Positions 1-8,434 of a stretch of DNA of 64,000 bases are shown here, in pieces. Source of the DNA: MGBC163016 sp910588905 (GTDB lineage Bacteria > Actinomycetota > Coriobacteriia > Coriobacteriales > Eggerthellaceae); contig CAPGDO010000001.1 in the NCBI GenBank assembly GCA_948616985.1, positions 124,001-188,000 on the forward strand, read 5' to 3'. The notes below the pieces were generated by a model that worked only from the letters and a program-made list of their open reading frames with translations, was not told the DNA's origin and searched no databases. Every line of letters starts with the position of its first letter. Within the stretch, counting starts at the first letter, position 1. Both the position numbers and the translations under genes were made by a program.

Positions 1-2
1 AT

Positions 3-2234
3 GCCCAACGATCGGTCTTGGAGGCCAGCGAAGAGGAGCTCGTTCAGGCGAAGGCTCAGCTTGATGCCGGGTGGCAGCAGGCAGCGGCGCTCCCATCGGT
101 CATCCCAGGGCTGCCTCCGGTCACTCCAGATACCATCGATGCCGCTATCAGCTTCTTGGAGGCGGCCATAGCCGTGCATCCTTCGGATGATCTGAAGCAG
201 GCTTTGAGCAGCTTGCAGAAGCTCAAGGAGAACCAAACTGCCTATGATGCGGGACAGGCCGCCTACGAGGCGGGAAGCGCGCAGATCACGGCAGCTCAAC
301 GGCAGTTGGATGAGCAGCGGAGCCAGGCTGCAGACCGCTTCACCCAGGCCCAGGCGCAGCTTGACAGCGCCGCTGCCGAGCTTGAGAGCGGACGGGCTCA
401 GCTGGCGAACGGCGAAGCTGACTATGAAGCCGGGTTTGCGGAATATCAGGAAGAATACGCCAAGGCCCAAGACGAATTCGCACGGGCGGAGCAGAGGCTC
501 GCCGATGCCCAAGCGGACATAGATGCTATCGAAGAGCCAGAATGGCTCATCATGGACCGCACGAAGAATCCCGGGGTGGTCAGCTTCGCTTCTGATGCTG
601 ATCGGGTGGATTCCATCGCCTCCTTCTTCCCCTTCATCTTCTTCCTCGTGGCGGCGCTGGTGGCTCTCACCACCATGACGCGCATGGTGGAAGAGGAGCG
701 CGTCCTCATAGGCACGTTCAAGGCACTGGGCTATTCCCGGGCGCGTATCACCTCCAAGTACCTCATCTATGGGGCAGCGGCTTCCATCATCGGCAGCGTT
801 GTGGGCATCGTGGTGCTCTCGCTCATCTTGCCACCTATCATCATGGAGGCATACGCCATCATCTATAGCGTGCCCCATGGGCTGCTCATGCCCATAGACC
901 TCGGCATCGCGCTCTCTGCGGCAGGATTGGGCGTGGGGGTGACGCTCATCGCCACATGGGCTGCGGCGGCGAGCACTCTGCGGGAGACCCCGGCTCAGCT
1001 CATGCTGCCTCGGGCGCCGAAGGAGGGGAAGCGCATCCTGCTGGAGCGCATCACGCCGCTTTGGCGCCGGGTGTCGTTCTCCTGGAAGGTCACCTTCCGC
1101 AATATCTTCCGCTATAAGAAGCGCCTCATCATGACCGTTATCGGCATCGCAGGCTGCACGGGTCTCCTGCTCACAGGCCTCGGGCTTCAGGATTCCATCA
1201 ACGACATCATCGACAAGCAGTTCGGCCAGACGGTCAAGTACAACATGATCATCACGGAAGATGACGATATCTCCTTGGCCTCCGCGGCGAAGGTGGATGA
1301 GCTGCTCTCAGACGAGAAGCAGGTCTTCGCTCAGGCGGAGTCCTTTGATGAATCCATGGTAGCAACCGTTGAGGGCGGCAAGGATCACTCGGTCACGCTC
1401 ATCGTCCCCGATGACCCGCTGCGGTATCAGGAGCTTTGGGTCATGCGCACCCGCGTAGGCCAAGAGCCCATCCCCCTTGAGGAGGATAGCGTCATCATCA
1501 CAGAGAAGCTGGGCAATGAGCTGGGCCTGTCAGTGGGGGAGAGCCTGACCTTGGCCACCCAGGATCAGATGGGCAATGCTACGGATGACCGCAGATCGTT
1601 CACGGTGACCGGCATCATGGAGAACTACATCGCCAACTATGTCTTCATGGGGAAGCAGGTCTACGAGGATGCCTATGGCAAAGCACCCATTCCGAATGCC
1701 ATCTATGCCGAGGTCGCCGAAGATGAAGGGTTGCGCAAGGATCTGAGCGAAGAGCTGAGGGCCATCGATGGCATCAAGACTGTTGCCTTCAATGACGAGA
1801 CCATCAGCTCCTACCGGACGATGCTGCGCAGCGTGAACATGATCGTAGTGGTGTTGGTGGTGGCTGCGGCAGCATTGGCGTTCATCGTGCTCTATAACCT
1901 CACTAACATCAACATCACCGAACGTCAGCGAGAGATAGCCACGCTCAAGGTGTTGGGATTCACGTCCCGGGAAGTGGATATGTACATCTACCGGGAGATC
2001 ATCATCCTCACTATCCTCGGGGCGCTCGTAGGGCTCTTCTTCGGTGTGTTCCTGGAGAGCTTCGTCATCGTCACGGCAGAGGTGGATTACGTCATGTTCG
2101 GCCGGGATATCCACCTCTTCAGCTTCATCATCGCCTTCGTGGTGACCATCCTCTTCGCAGTGCTCGTGATGCTCTTCATGAAGCGCAAGCTGGCAGGCAT
2201 AGACATGATCGAGAGCCTGAAATCCAACGAATGA
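3..2234 (+). CDS. FtsX-type ABC transporter permease, 5' end cut by window edge
   Basis: The reading frame is open to the left edge, so the N-terminus is missing; an internal TTG at 18 is not a credible start. The visible part begins with a roughly 150-residue extracytoplasmic region rich in Ala, Gln and Glu with heptad character (coiled coil). Two FtsX-like blocks follow. The first has about three membrane helices (near residues 200-315, with motif TFKALGYS), and the second has one helix near 375 and three C-terminal helices, with the matching motif TLKVLGF. This duplicated layout is that of large MacB/FtsX-type permeases that work with a separate ATPase and act on lipids, peptides or envelope stress rather than on import. 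The ATPase gene is not visible and would be expected just upstream. Substrate unknown. Confidence 0.85.
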   Translation, partial: AQRSVLEASEEELVQAKAQLDAGWQQAAALPSVIPGLPPVTPDTIDAAISFLEAAIAVHPSDDLKQALSSLQKLKENQTAYDAGQAAYEAGSAQITAAQRQLDEQRSQAADRFTQAQAQLDSAAAELESGRAQLANGEADYEAGFAEYQEEYAKAQDEFARAEQRLADAQADIDAIEEPEWLIMDRTKNPGVVSFASDADRVDSIASFFPFIFFLVAALVALTTMTRMVEEERVLIGTFKALGYSRARITSKYLIYGAAASIIGSVVGIVVLSLILPPIIMEAYAIIYSVPHGLLMPIDLGIALSAAGLGVGVTLIATWAAAASTLRETPAQLMLPRAPKEGKRILLERITPLWRRVSFSWKVTFRNIFRYKKRLIMTVIGIAGCTGLLLTGLGLQDSINDIIDKQFGQTVKYNMIITEDDDISLASAAKVDELLSDEKQVFAQAESFDESMVATVEGGKDHSVTLIVPDDPLRYQELWVMRTRVGQEPIPLEEDSVIITEKLGNELGLSVGESLTLATQDQMGNATDDRRSFTVTGIMENYIANYVFMGKQVYEDAYGKAPIPNAIYAEVAEDEGLRKDLSEELRAIDGIKTVAFNDETISSYRTMLRSVNMIVVVLVVAAAALAFIVLYNLTNINITERQREIATLKVLGFTSREVDMYIYREIIILTILGALVGLFFGVFLESFVIVTAEVDYVMFGRDIHLFSFIIAFVVTILFAVLVMLFMKRKLAGIDMIESLKSNE

Positions 2235-2331
2235 GGAAGGCAACCATTCGGCATCCATCCAAGGGTGCACCGCGTGCATCGTGTCGGTGAGCATACACTG
2301 AGGCAGGAGGCGCGTCTGAGGAGGGTATGCC

Positions 2332-3768
2332 GTGGCAAGCCCCACAAGCAACAGCCAGCAGGACAAGGTGAGCCTGTCGCCACGGGATGCGCGGGCCATG
2401 ACCATCGTCATCGTCTCCACCATGTTCTGCAACGGTTTCATGATCACGCTCATGTCGGTGACGTTGCCGGATGTATCGGTCACCTTCCACGTGCCCGTTT
2501 CCATGGCGAATTGGGTCATCTTGGTATTCACCATCATTGGAGCCACCATGATCGCCCTGGGTGCGCGCTTGCTGCATCGCTTCGGCGTGAAAGCCATCTT
2601 CTGCTCGGCAACAGCCCTCATGGCAGCGGGTGGCCTTTTGGGCTTCGTGGCCCAAGACTTCTGGATGCTCATGGCAGCCCGTGTGCTGCAGGCAGGGGCA
2701 TCGGGGTTGCTCTTCCCATCAGCTAGCACAGCGCTCTTGAAGATCGCCCCGGCAGGCAAACGGGCGCTCTGGCTGTCGCTCTTCACTGCTTTCGGGGGAG
2801 TGGGATTCGCTGTGAGCCCCTTCGTCTCAGGGTTGCTCCTTACGCGTTTCGGCGTGAATGCCGTGTTCGCGCCTACCGCCATTGCGGGGATCGCTTGTTG
2901 CATAGCCAGCTTCTTCACCATGAAGCCCATAGGGGAGAGGGATCCCGCGTCTACGCATATCGATGGCTTGAGCGTCGTGCTCATATTCTTCGGGCTTGCC
3001 AGCTTCATGTTCGGCATCTCTCAGCTCGAGCGCCATCTTCTTGGAGCTATTGGCCTGATGGCGGCGGGATGCTCGGTGCTCGGCCTCTTCGCATGGCGTC
3101 AAAGACGCATATCCGTACCGCTCCTCAGTCTGGCTCCGCTGGCGAACAAGGCTTTCCTTGCAGGCATCTTGCTCCTCATGTTCGGATCATTGGCAGAGCA
3201 TGCCGTCCGCTTGACGCTGCCCCTCTATCTGGAGGGTGCCATAGGCTTCGACGCCTCTGAAGCAGGTTTGTTCATGCTGTTGCCACAACTGGCCTATGCT
3301 GGGGTGGCTATGGTGGCGGGGAAGGTGACGGATAAGCGTGGTATCTGGCCTATCGTGCCCCTGGGGTTCCTCGTCATCTCGGGAGGCTTCGTTGTCATCC
3401 TCGGGCTTGCAGAGATCAAGCTGGTCATCCCTCTGCTCATAGCTTGCCTCTTCATCCTCGGCGATGTCGGGTTCGAGAATTCACCGAACAGGGCTACGGC
3501 CCTTGAAGCGTTGGATACCGCCCAGGTGGCCGCGGGTGCCTCCATCGCTTCTGTTGCCATCCAGCTGGCCAGCTCGCTCTCTTCCTCCCTTCTCGTCGGG
3601 TCGTTCTCGAACCAGATGGAAGCGCTCATCCATAGCGGCGTGCCGCAGCAAGCAGCTTATGTGACCGGCTTTCAGCACACCATCCTCATCATGGTGATCA
3701 TCGAAGCGGTCATGCTCATCATCGCCACTGCATATACATGGCGCCACCGGAAGGCATCAAGCAGCTAA
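2332..3768 (+). CDS. MFS transporter, DHA2 (EmrB/QacA-like) family
   Basis: A 478-residue polytopic protein with about 13-14 hydrophobic helices, as in the 14-helix DHA2 drug:proton antiporters. The N-terminal half carries the family pattern of helix 1 (NGFMITLMSVTLPDVS) and a motif-A-like loop after helix 2 (GARLLHRFGVK). A second motif-A-like loop, GKVTDKRG, lies in the C-terminal half. The GTG start at 2332 is preceded by a good ribosome binding site (GAGGAGGG at about 2319-2326). It follows the FtsX permease by 97 bp on the same strand. Likely role: proton-driven export of a hydrophobic or toxic compound. The substrate cannot be read from the sequence. Confidence 0.85.
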   Translation: MASPTSNSQQDKVSLSPRDARAMTIVIVSTMFCNGFMITLMSVTLPDVSVTFHVPVSMANWVILVFTIIGATMIALGARLLHRFGVKAIFCSATALMAAGGLLGFVAQDFWMLMAARVLQAGASGLLFPSASTALLKIAPAGKRALWLSLFTAFGGVGFAVSPFVSGLLLTRFGVNAVFAPTAIAGIACCIASFFTMKPIGERDPASTHIDGLSVVLIFFGLASFMFGISQLERHLLGAIGLMAAGCSVLGLFAWRQRRISVPLLSLAPLANKAFLAGILLLMFGSLAEHAVRLTLPLYLEGAIGFDASEAGLFMLLPQLAYAGVAMVAGKVTDKRGIWPIVPLGFLVISGGFVVILGLAEIKLVIPLLIACLFILGDVGFENSPNRATALEALDTAQVAAGASIASVAIQLASSLSSSLLVGSFSNQMEALIHSGVPQQAAYVTGFQHTILIMVIIEAVMLIIATAYTWRHRKASSS

Positions 3769-3864
3769 CGGTTTGGTCAAACCCCAACGCTTCGGCTTCT
3801 GCCGCCTCGGGCAGCTTCCTAGAATGAGCCTCTGAGAACGGTCCGAGAGAAAGCGAGCATCATC

Positions 3865-4437
3865 ATGGCAGAATCAACGAAAGCGCTCCAGAGCCTGAAG
3901 CAGGCAGCGGATCATGCGAAGCTGGCTATGCATAAGGATGGCCCCCGGAGCTTCAAGCGTGGGCAGGGAGCGCTGGTCAAGGTGATCCACAAGTTCGGCA
4001 ACGGTGAGCTTGACAAGGATACGGCTAAGAAGGAACTGGGTTGGCGCGGGTGCGATGTGCGCGCTGTTGCTCGTGTGGCTGAGCGGAACGGTTACCTCGC
4101 CATCAGCCAGTCCGAGGATGGCTTCATCATGACGCTCACTGATAAGGGTACCGAAGTGGTCAAGAAGCGTCTGGCTGCTGAGGATAGAGCTGCTGATGCC
4201 CTCTTCGAAGGTATGTCCTCGGAGGAGAAGGATGCGCTCATCAGCCTCTGTGACAAGATATCGGCCAATGCGAAGGACATGGGCATCGATCCCTCTCTGA
4301 TCAAGAAGCGCTATGGCCGCCGCTGCGGCAAGGGTTGTCGTCATCACGAGAAGGGCCGTCACGGCTCACCCAAGTACGTCTTCGTATTCGAAGAGGGCGG
4401 TCACGGGCATCATCGCTGCCATCATCATCGCCATTAA
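3865..4437 (+). CDS. Winged-helix (MarR-like) protein with His/Cys-rich C-terminal tail
   Basis: A 190-residue basic protein. Residues 30-105 look like a winged helix-turn-helix: LDKDTAKKELGWRGCDVRAVARVAERNGYL, here written only as an outline, followed by a wing-like segment and LTDKGTEVVKKR, which is typical of MarR relatives. The last 40 or so residues are unusual, with ten His and three Cys in clusters such as CGKGC and GHGHHRCHHHRH, which suggests metal binding. I infer a metal- or redox-responsive regulator; family membership rests on pattern only. It stands alone between the MFS gene and a terminator, so the exporter upstream is the obvious candidate target. Confidence 0.6.
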   Translation: MAESTKALQSLKQAADHAKLAMHKDGPRSFKRGQGALVKVIHKFGNGELDKDTAKKELGWRGCDVRAVARVAERNGYLAISQSEDGFIMTLTDKGTEVVKKRLAAEDRAADALFEGMSSEEKDALISLCDKISANAKDMGIDPSLIKKRYGRRCGKGCRHHEKGRHGSPKYVFVFEEGGHGHHRCHHHRH

Positions 4438-4512
4438 GGAGAGTGCTCTTCTGAGGGGTGGGTCATCTAGGAAAGACACAGGCTCAGGGGCGGCTATCAG
4501 ACAGAACGCAAG

Positions 4513-4543
4513 CGGGCATCCATGATGGGTGCCCGTCCCTTTT
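4513..4543 (+). terminator. Rho-independent terminator after the winged-helix gene
   Basis: A 9-bp stem (CGGGCATCC at 4513-4521 with GGGTGCCCG at 4527-4535, one G-U pair) with a 5-nt loop, followed by TCCCTTTT. It lies 76 bp after the stop codon of the winged-helix gene and isolates it from the BspA-like gene downstream. Confidence 0.75.
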
Positions 4544-4619
4544 ACCTGGATGCACCGAGGATGGATATATAGGGAATTCTTGGGCATCGCGCTGTCAAGC
4601 CGCTGTCTGAGATGTCTCG

Positions 4620-4628
4620 TGATAGAAT
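4620..4628 (+). promoter_or_regulatory. Extended -10 promoter element for the BspA-like gene
   Basis: TGATAGAAT is an extended -10 box (TGN-TAGAAT, with TAGAAT at 4623-4628). No convincing -35 is seen at 16-18 nt, as is common for extended -10 promoters. Transcription from here would give a 5' UTR of about 200 nt. Confidence 0.45.
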
Positions 4629-4832
4629 CCGGACCACCACAACCATACCCTTGGGATGCAAGGATCATATCTTTTCCATTGCTCAGTCAGGAGAGCATCT
4701 GCCCTTCTGGAGCAATGGTACCTTTGAGTACTTGCGTCCCTATGGTTGTGGTGACCGTGGTGGATGCTCTCCTCATTGCGATATCTTGAGCGTCCTTCGT
4801 GGTCTTGGGGAAACGACCGTGGAGGAGTCCGT
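4629..4832 (+). promoter_or_regulatory. Structured 5' leader with three perfect inverted repeats
   Basis: Part of the 395-bp gap between 4438 and 4832. It holds three perfect inverted repeats: CACCACAACCATA (4635-4647) with TATGGTTGTGGTG (4741-4753); AGGAGAGCATC (4689-4699) with GATGCTCTCCT (4763-4773); and CCATTGCTC (4676-4684) with GAGCAATGG (4710-4718). The first and third can nest together, while the second crosses both, so two exclusive folds are possible. The ribosome binding site GGAGGAG is at 4821-4827. This looks like an RNA switch or attenuator for the wall-protein gene; an invertible segment bounded by the 13-bp repeats is an alternative. Confidence 0.55.
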
Positions 4833-7439
4833 ATGAACGATTTCGAGACCAACGCGAAAAGAGCGCTGTATCCCATCATCTTGCTATTTGCCCTTATCGT
4901 CATTGCTATTCTATTCACGCCTGCGTCGATGGCCTGGGGCGAAGGGGAAGATGAGAGCGTATCAAATGCTTCTGATGAAGCTCAGGAGTCGTCGATCCCT
5001 GAGGATTTCCTTGGCCCCATTTTGCTGAGCACTGATATACGGCAGGGCGAAGAATCGCTTGTTCCCACAGAAGGCTGGAACCTAGAGGGAACCTGTGAAT
5101 GGAAGCTGGAGAGCGGAACGCTCACGATCCGACCCTGTGCGAGCGTTGATATGGGAGAGATAGACTTCCAAAGCGATGCTTTGCCGAAAACGGACGTGGA
5201 TGTTTTGGTCCTTGATGGCCGTGTCAAGGTTTTGAAGGATCCATATAGTATTAGAAGGAATAATTATTTCAGTGGTTACAAAAGGCTGCAGTCGATCGAA
5301 GGCCTGCGCAACCTTGATCTGACCGAGGAGACGAGCCTAGGCCGGATGTTCGCTGATTGTCCAGTTCTTGAGAGCGTTGACCTTGCCGGGCTTGATACCT
5401 CGCATATAACGAGCATGGAAGGCATGTTCGCGAATTGCGTCAAGCTTCGCATAGTCAATCCATCATCGATGCAGACGGCTCAGGTTAACGAGATGAAGTC
5501 GATGTTCTCCGGTTGCTATTCGTTGGAATCGATAGATCTTTCCGGTCTGGATACGTCACGCGTTCAGGATATGAGCGAGATGTTCAAGGGCTGCAAAGGC
5601 CTCAAGTCGCTCGATCTGAGCGCATTCGATACAAGGGCCTTGTCATCGATGCGGGGAATGTTCGAAGATTGTACAGGGCTTTTCACGGTGAACCTTGCGG
5701 GCTTTGATACCGCTGCTGTTTCTAACATGACTTCTTTATTCAGGGGTTGTACGAACCTCGCATCCATTGATCTATCTAGTTTCGATACGACCTATGTGAC
5801 TGATATGGAATGGATGTTCGAAGGTTGCATGTCTCTAAGGGAGGTTGATCTAAGGAGCTTTGATACGCAGAAAGTGCAGTTAGCATCTTTCATGTTCTAT
5901 GAATCTGGCATCAAGAAGATCATTGTCAGCGACACTTTTACTGTACAGACGTATTTTCCGGAAGGTACATGGCGTAATACGAAGGGCGATGTCTTTGAAA
6001 ACCACAGTTCTATTCCTTCCGGTGTAGCGGACATCTATACCGAGGTCTCTTATACCCCCAGCGAGGATGTCATCCCGGTTGAGTCGATCGAGCTCAATCA
6101 AGCATCCGCGAGCATCATGGGTAAGGGAAGCGTGCAGCTCTCGGCAACGGTGAAGCCGGAGGACGCGACTGATAAAACGGTGCATTGGGCATCATCGGAC
6201 GGGCGTGTGGCAACGGTCAGCAAGGACGGCCTTGTGACCGCTCAAGGGAAAGGGAGCGCCACTATCACTGCTTCCAGCTGGGATGGTAAGCGCTCTGCTG
6301 CGTGTCAGGTCACGGTTACGAACCCCGTGACAGGTCTTACATTCGGTGCCACTCCCATGCAAGTGAAGATCGGGAAAACTGCGAAGTACACCGTTTCTGG
6401 TACGGGTATGCTGCCAGGGGCTGTAGATGGTATGGGAACCGTTGAGTGGCGGATCTCCGATCCATCGATCGCAACGCTTTCAGGTAGTGGCACAAGCGCC
6501 ACGCTCACGGGCATATCTGTGGGCAAAGCAACACTCACGGCCTCGATGATGCAGGAGGGTAAGCCGTTGAGCGCTTCTGCTGACGTTGAGGTCACTTGGC
6601 CTGATCCAGAAAGCATCCGTCTAAGCGAATCATCCAAGCAGGTCACGGTAGGGGACGCCCCCTTTGCTTTGAGCGCCACCATACTGCCAGAAGCAGCTGC
6701 GGAAACGAAGATCATCTGGTCGTCGAGCAATGCGAATATCGCTTCTGTCGGACCGGACGGTCTGGTTGAGATCCACCGGGCGGGGAAGGCCATGATCACG
6801 GCACGTGCTGGAACCGTTTCGGCTACATGCTCCCTTGAGGTGAGCGCTAAGGGTATACTATCTACGGATGATTCTGATGTCAAAGGATCTGTGCTGATGA
6901 ACGATTCTGACCTGGTGCCCGAGTTGGACGGTATGCAGCTCAGGATCAAGCATAGCGATCGTTTGAAGTCGGCTACGGTGAGGGACGCCGTACAGACAGC
7001 TCTCCCGACCGGTTCAGTGCTCTTGGGCGCCTATGAATTGGAGTTCGTTGATCCTGACGGGAATGTCCATGCCTGGAGCGACGCTGACCATGTTCTGACG
7101 GTGCGTATCCCCAAGAGCGATGATGGTCCAGATGCGCCGGATGGATATGGTCATGTTGTTTGCTATGTGAATGAGGCGGAATCGGTGGCCGAACCGAAAG
7201 ATACCTGGGTGGAGGATAACGATATCGTCTTCGAGACGACGCACTTCAGCACCTATATGGTGGCAGCTAGCCCTCAGGAGGGGAAAGAGCCGGAGCCGCC
7301 GGTGAAAAGCGACACCCAGACAGGTGGTCTTGCAGCTACGGGAGACGATAGGGGGTTCGTATTGCTGCTGCTCTCGGGGATGGCGGCTTCTTCCGCTGGC
7401 ATCGTAGCCATCAGCCGCCGGATACGAAAAGCGGTGTAA
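4833..7439 (+). CDS. BspA-like leucine-rich-repeat cell-wall protein with Big_2 domains and LAATG anchor
   Basis: An 868-residue exported protein. The ATG at 4833 is chosen because GGAGGAG ends 5 nt before it; an in-frame ATG at 4764 lies inside the structured leader. Order of parts: N-terminal signal segment with a long hydrophobic core (residues 12-32); BspA/DUF285-type repeats of about 24 residues, roughly 165-355, with the pattern MFxGCxxLxxxDLSxFDTSxVxxM; three bacterial Ig-like (Big_2) domains, about 415-675; a C-terminal beta-rich region; then LAATGD, a hydrophobic helix and RRIRKAV. LAXTG is the motif known for class E sortases of actinomycetes. Such proteins bind host surfaces or other microbes. 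Third-position GC is visibly lower than in neighbouring genes, hinting at transfer. No sortase gene is in the window. Confidence 0.85.
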   Translation: MNDFETNAKRALYPIILLFALIVIAILFTPASMAWGEGEDESVSNASDEAQESSIPEDFLGPILLSTDIRQGEESLVPTEGWNLEGTCEWKLESGTLTIRPCASVDMGEIDFQSDALPKTDVDVLVLDGRVKVLKDPYSIRRNNYFSGYKRLQSIEGLRNLDLTEETSLGRMFADCPVLESVDLAGLDTSHITSMEGMFANCVKLRIVNPSSMQTAQVNEMKSMFSGCYSLESIDLSGLDTSRVQDMSEMFKGCKGLKSLDLSAFDTRALSSMRGMFEDCTGLFTVNLAGFDTAAVSNMTSLFRGCTNLASIDLSSFDTTYVTDMEWMFEGCMSLREVDLRSFDTQKVQLASFMFYESGIKKIIVSDTFTVQTYFPEGTWRNTKGDVFENHSSIPSGVADIYTEVSYTPSEDVIPVESIELNQASASIMGKGSVQLSATVKPEDATDKTVHWASSDGRVATVSKDGLVTAQGKGSATITASSWDGKRSAACQVTVTNPVTGLTFGATPMQVKIGKTAKYTVSGTGMLPGAVDGMGTVEWRISDPSIATLSGSGTSATLTGISVGKATLTASMMQEGKPLSASADVEVTWPDPESIRLSESSKQVTVGDAPFALSATILPEAAAETKIIWSSSNANIASVGPDGLVEIHRAGKAMITARAGTVSATCSLEVSAKGILSTDDSDVKGSVLMNDSDLVPELDGMQLRIKHSDRLKSATVRDAVQTALPTGSVLLGAYELEFVDPDGNVHAWSDADHVLTVRIPKSDDGPDAPDGYGHVVCYVNEAESVAEPKDTWVEDNDIVFETTHFSTYMVAASPQEGKEPEPPVKSDTQTGGLAATGDDRGFVLLLLSGMAASSAGIVAISRRIRKAV

Positions 7440-7495
7440 CGATCAGGTGTAGAGCCGCGTAACTTATCTTGATGTGCGGTTCAGGAGCTTTTCTG

Positions 7496-7948
7496 TCAGA
7501 TGCCAAGACCCACCGTGTCGTAGACGAGGCCGTATTCGTCTTCCAGGATCTGGAGGAAGCGTTCAGGGGTGCAACAAGGGACATTCGAGCGCTTGAAGTC
7601 CGAGGCGTCACGGGTGAGCAGGTAGTCTGCATTGATGTTCTCTGCACAAAGGGCGACGAGGCAATCCTCGTAGTCATGCCAACCCCTCTTGCAGGCTTCA
7701 AGCACCTCCGCTTGCCCCACATTGCAGACGTTCAAGAACCCAAGGCTCTCTATGAAAGCCGCTTGGAGTGCTTCGCAGCTAACGGCTTTGGAGAGGATGT
7801 AGAAGGCATCGGCGAAGGATTGCGGTGCTACCCATAGCTCTATATCCCCGAAGATCTGCATGACATGCAGCTTCTCCCAAACTGAGAAGAATGGAGCTCG
7901 TTGTCCGAAGTGATCAATGAGAACATTCGTGTCTATCAGCACGCGCAT
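7496..7948 (-). CDS. PIN-domain toxin (VapC-like ribonuclease)
   Basis: A 150-residue PIN-domain protein. It begins MRVLIDTNVLID with the first acidic residue of the active site, has a central Glu/Asp region (VLEACKRGWHDYEDCLVALCA) and the late motif YLLTRDASDF. PIN toxins are Mg-dependent RNases that cut tRNA or mRNA and block translation. The ATG at 7948 is preferred over an upstream in-frame start at 7996, because it places the conserved beta strand at the N-terminus and gives the usual short overlap (35 nt) with the antitoxin gene. It converges on the BspA-like gene. Confidence 0.85.
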   Translation of the reverse strand: MRVLIDTNVLIDHFGQRAPFFSVWEKLHVMQIFGDIELWVAPQSFADAFYILSKAVSCEALQAAFIESLGFLNVCNVGQAEVLEACKRGWHDYEDCLVALCAENINADYLLTRDASDFKRSNVPCCTPERFLQILEDEYGLVYDTVGLGI

Positions 7949-8255
7949 ATTTTTCCTCAAGGGCTTCCTGGAGCAGCTGCTTGTCGGTCTTCCCATCCCA
8001 ATAGGAAGCGGGGATGGGAAAGGTGGTCTTCTTGAGGCGAGCCTGCAGTTCTTCCCTCTGATCTGCTGTCAATGGCTGCTTCCCGTGAGCCTTCGAGCGA
8101 AAGGCCTTTTCCGCGGTGGGCAGCTCTCCCTTGGCAAGGACGTATTCATAGGCAGCGTTGATGAGCTCAGTGGGGGTAGAGCCTATCTTCTCCAAGGCAA
8201 CCCGTCCTTGCTCCTTGATGCCTGCGGGAACGCGGGCCGTGACGATCGCATGCAT
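7914..8255 (-). CDS. RelB/DinJ-like ribbon-helix-helix antitoxin
   Basis: A 113-residue protein. Its N-terminus (MHAIVTARVPAGIKEQG, then ALEKIGSTPTELINAAYEYV) has the alternating strand and helix pattern of RelB/DinJ ribbon-helix-helix antitoxins. The C-terminal half is charged, as expected for the toxin-wrapping part. Its 3' end overlaps the PIN toxin gene by 35 nt, so the two are co-translated. It should neutralise the toxin and repress its own promoter at 8279-8307. Pairing a RelB/DinJ-type antitoxin with a PIN toxin is known but less common than VapB-VapC. Confidence 0.8.
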   Translation of the reverse strand: MHAIVTARVPAGIKEQGRVALEKIGSTPTELINAAYEYVLAKGELPTAEKAFRSKAHGKQPLTADQREELQARLKKTTFPIPASYWDGKTDKQLLQEALEEKYARADRHECSH

Positions 8256-8278
8256 GACACACCTCTTTCCTCATGGGC

Positions 8279-8307
8279 ATATTACCGTATTACACATCTA
8301 TATGCAA
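8279..8307 (-). promoter_or_regulatory. Sigma70-type promoter of the toxin-antitoxin operon
   Basis: On the minus strand, TTGCAT (8307-8302) and TAATAT (8284-8279) are separated by exactly 17 nt, 23 bp before the antitoxin ATG. This is one of the best sigma70 matches in the window. Confidence 0.7.
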
Positions 8308-8371
8308 TGAACGGCATCGGTCGATCGAGCCTAACGCCCTCTGAGGCTGAGGTCGCAGGGCGGCTCATGCG

Positions 8372-8380
8372 TGCTAGAAT
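8372..8380 (+). promoter_or_regulatory. Extended -10 promoter before the trigger-factor-like gene
   Basis: TGCTAGAAT (TGN plus TAGAAT at 8375-8380) lies 54 bp before the ATG at 8435. No clear -35 is visible. It is divergent from the toxin-antitoxin promoter. Confidence 0.45.
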
Positions 8381-8434
8381 GCTTCCGAAACAAGAGCGGG
8401 CCGCCATGAGCGCCCCCAACAGGAGAGGTTCCCC

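Noticed and set aside
1530..3017. Long open frame on the minus strand opposite the permease and MFS genes
   Set aside because: It spans two well-supported plus-strand genes, has no recognisable domain and shows only the third-position bias expected of an antisense shadow in high-GC DNA.
4764..4832. Upstream in-frame ATG of the BspA-like gene
   Set aside because: It has no ribosome binding site and would remove the normal signal-peptide N-terminus; the ATG at 4833 has GGAGGAG.
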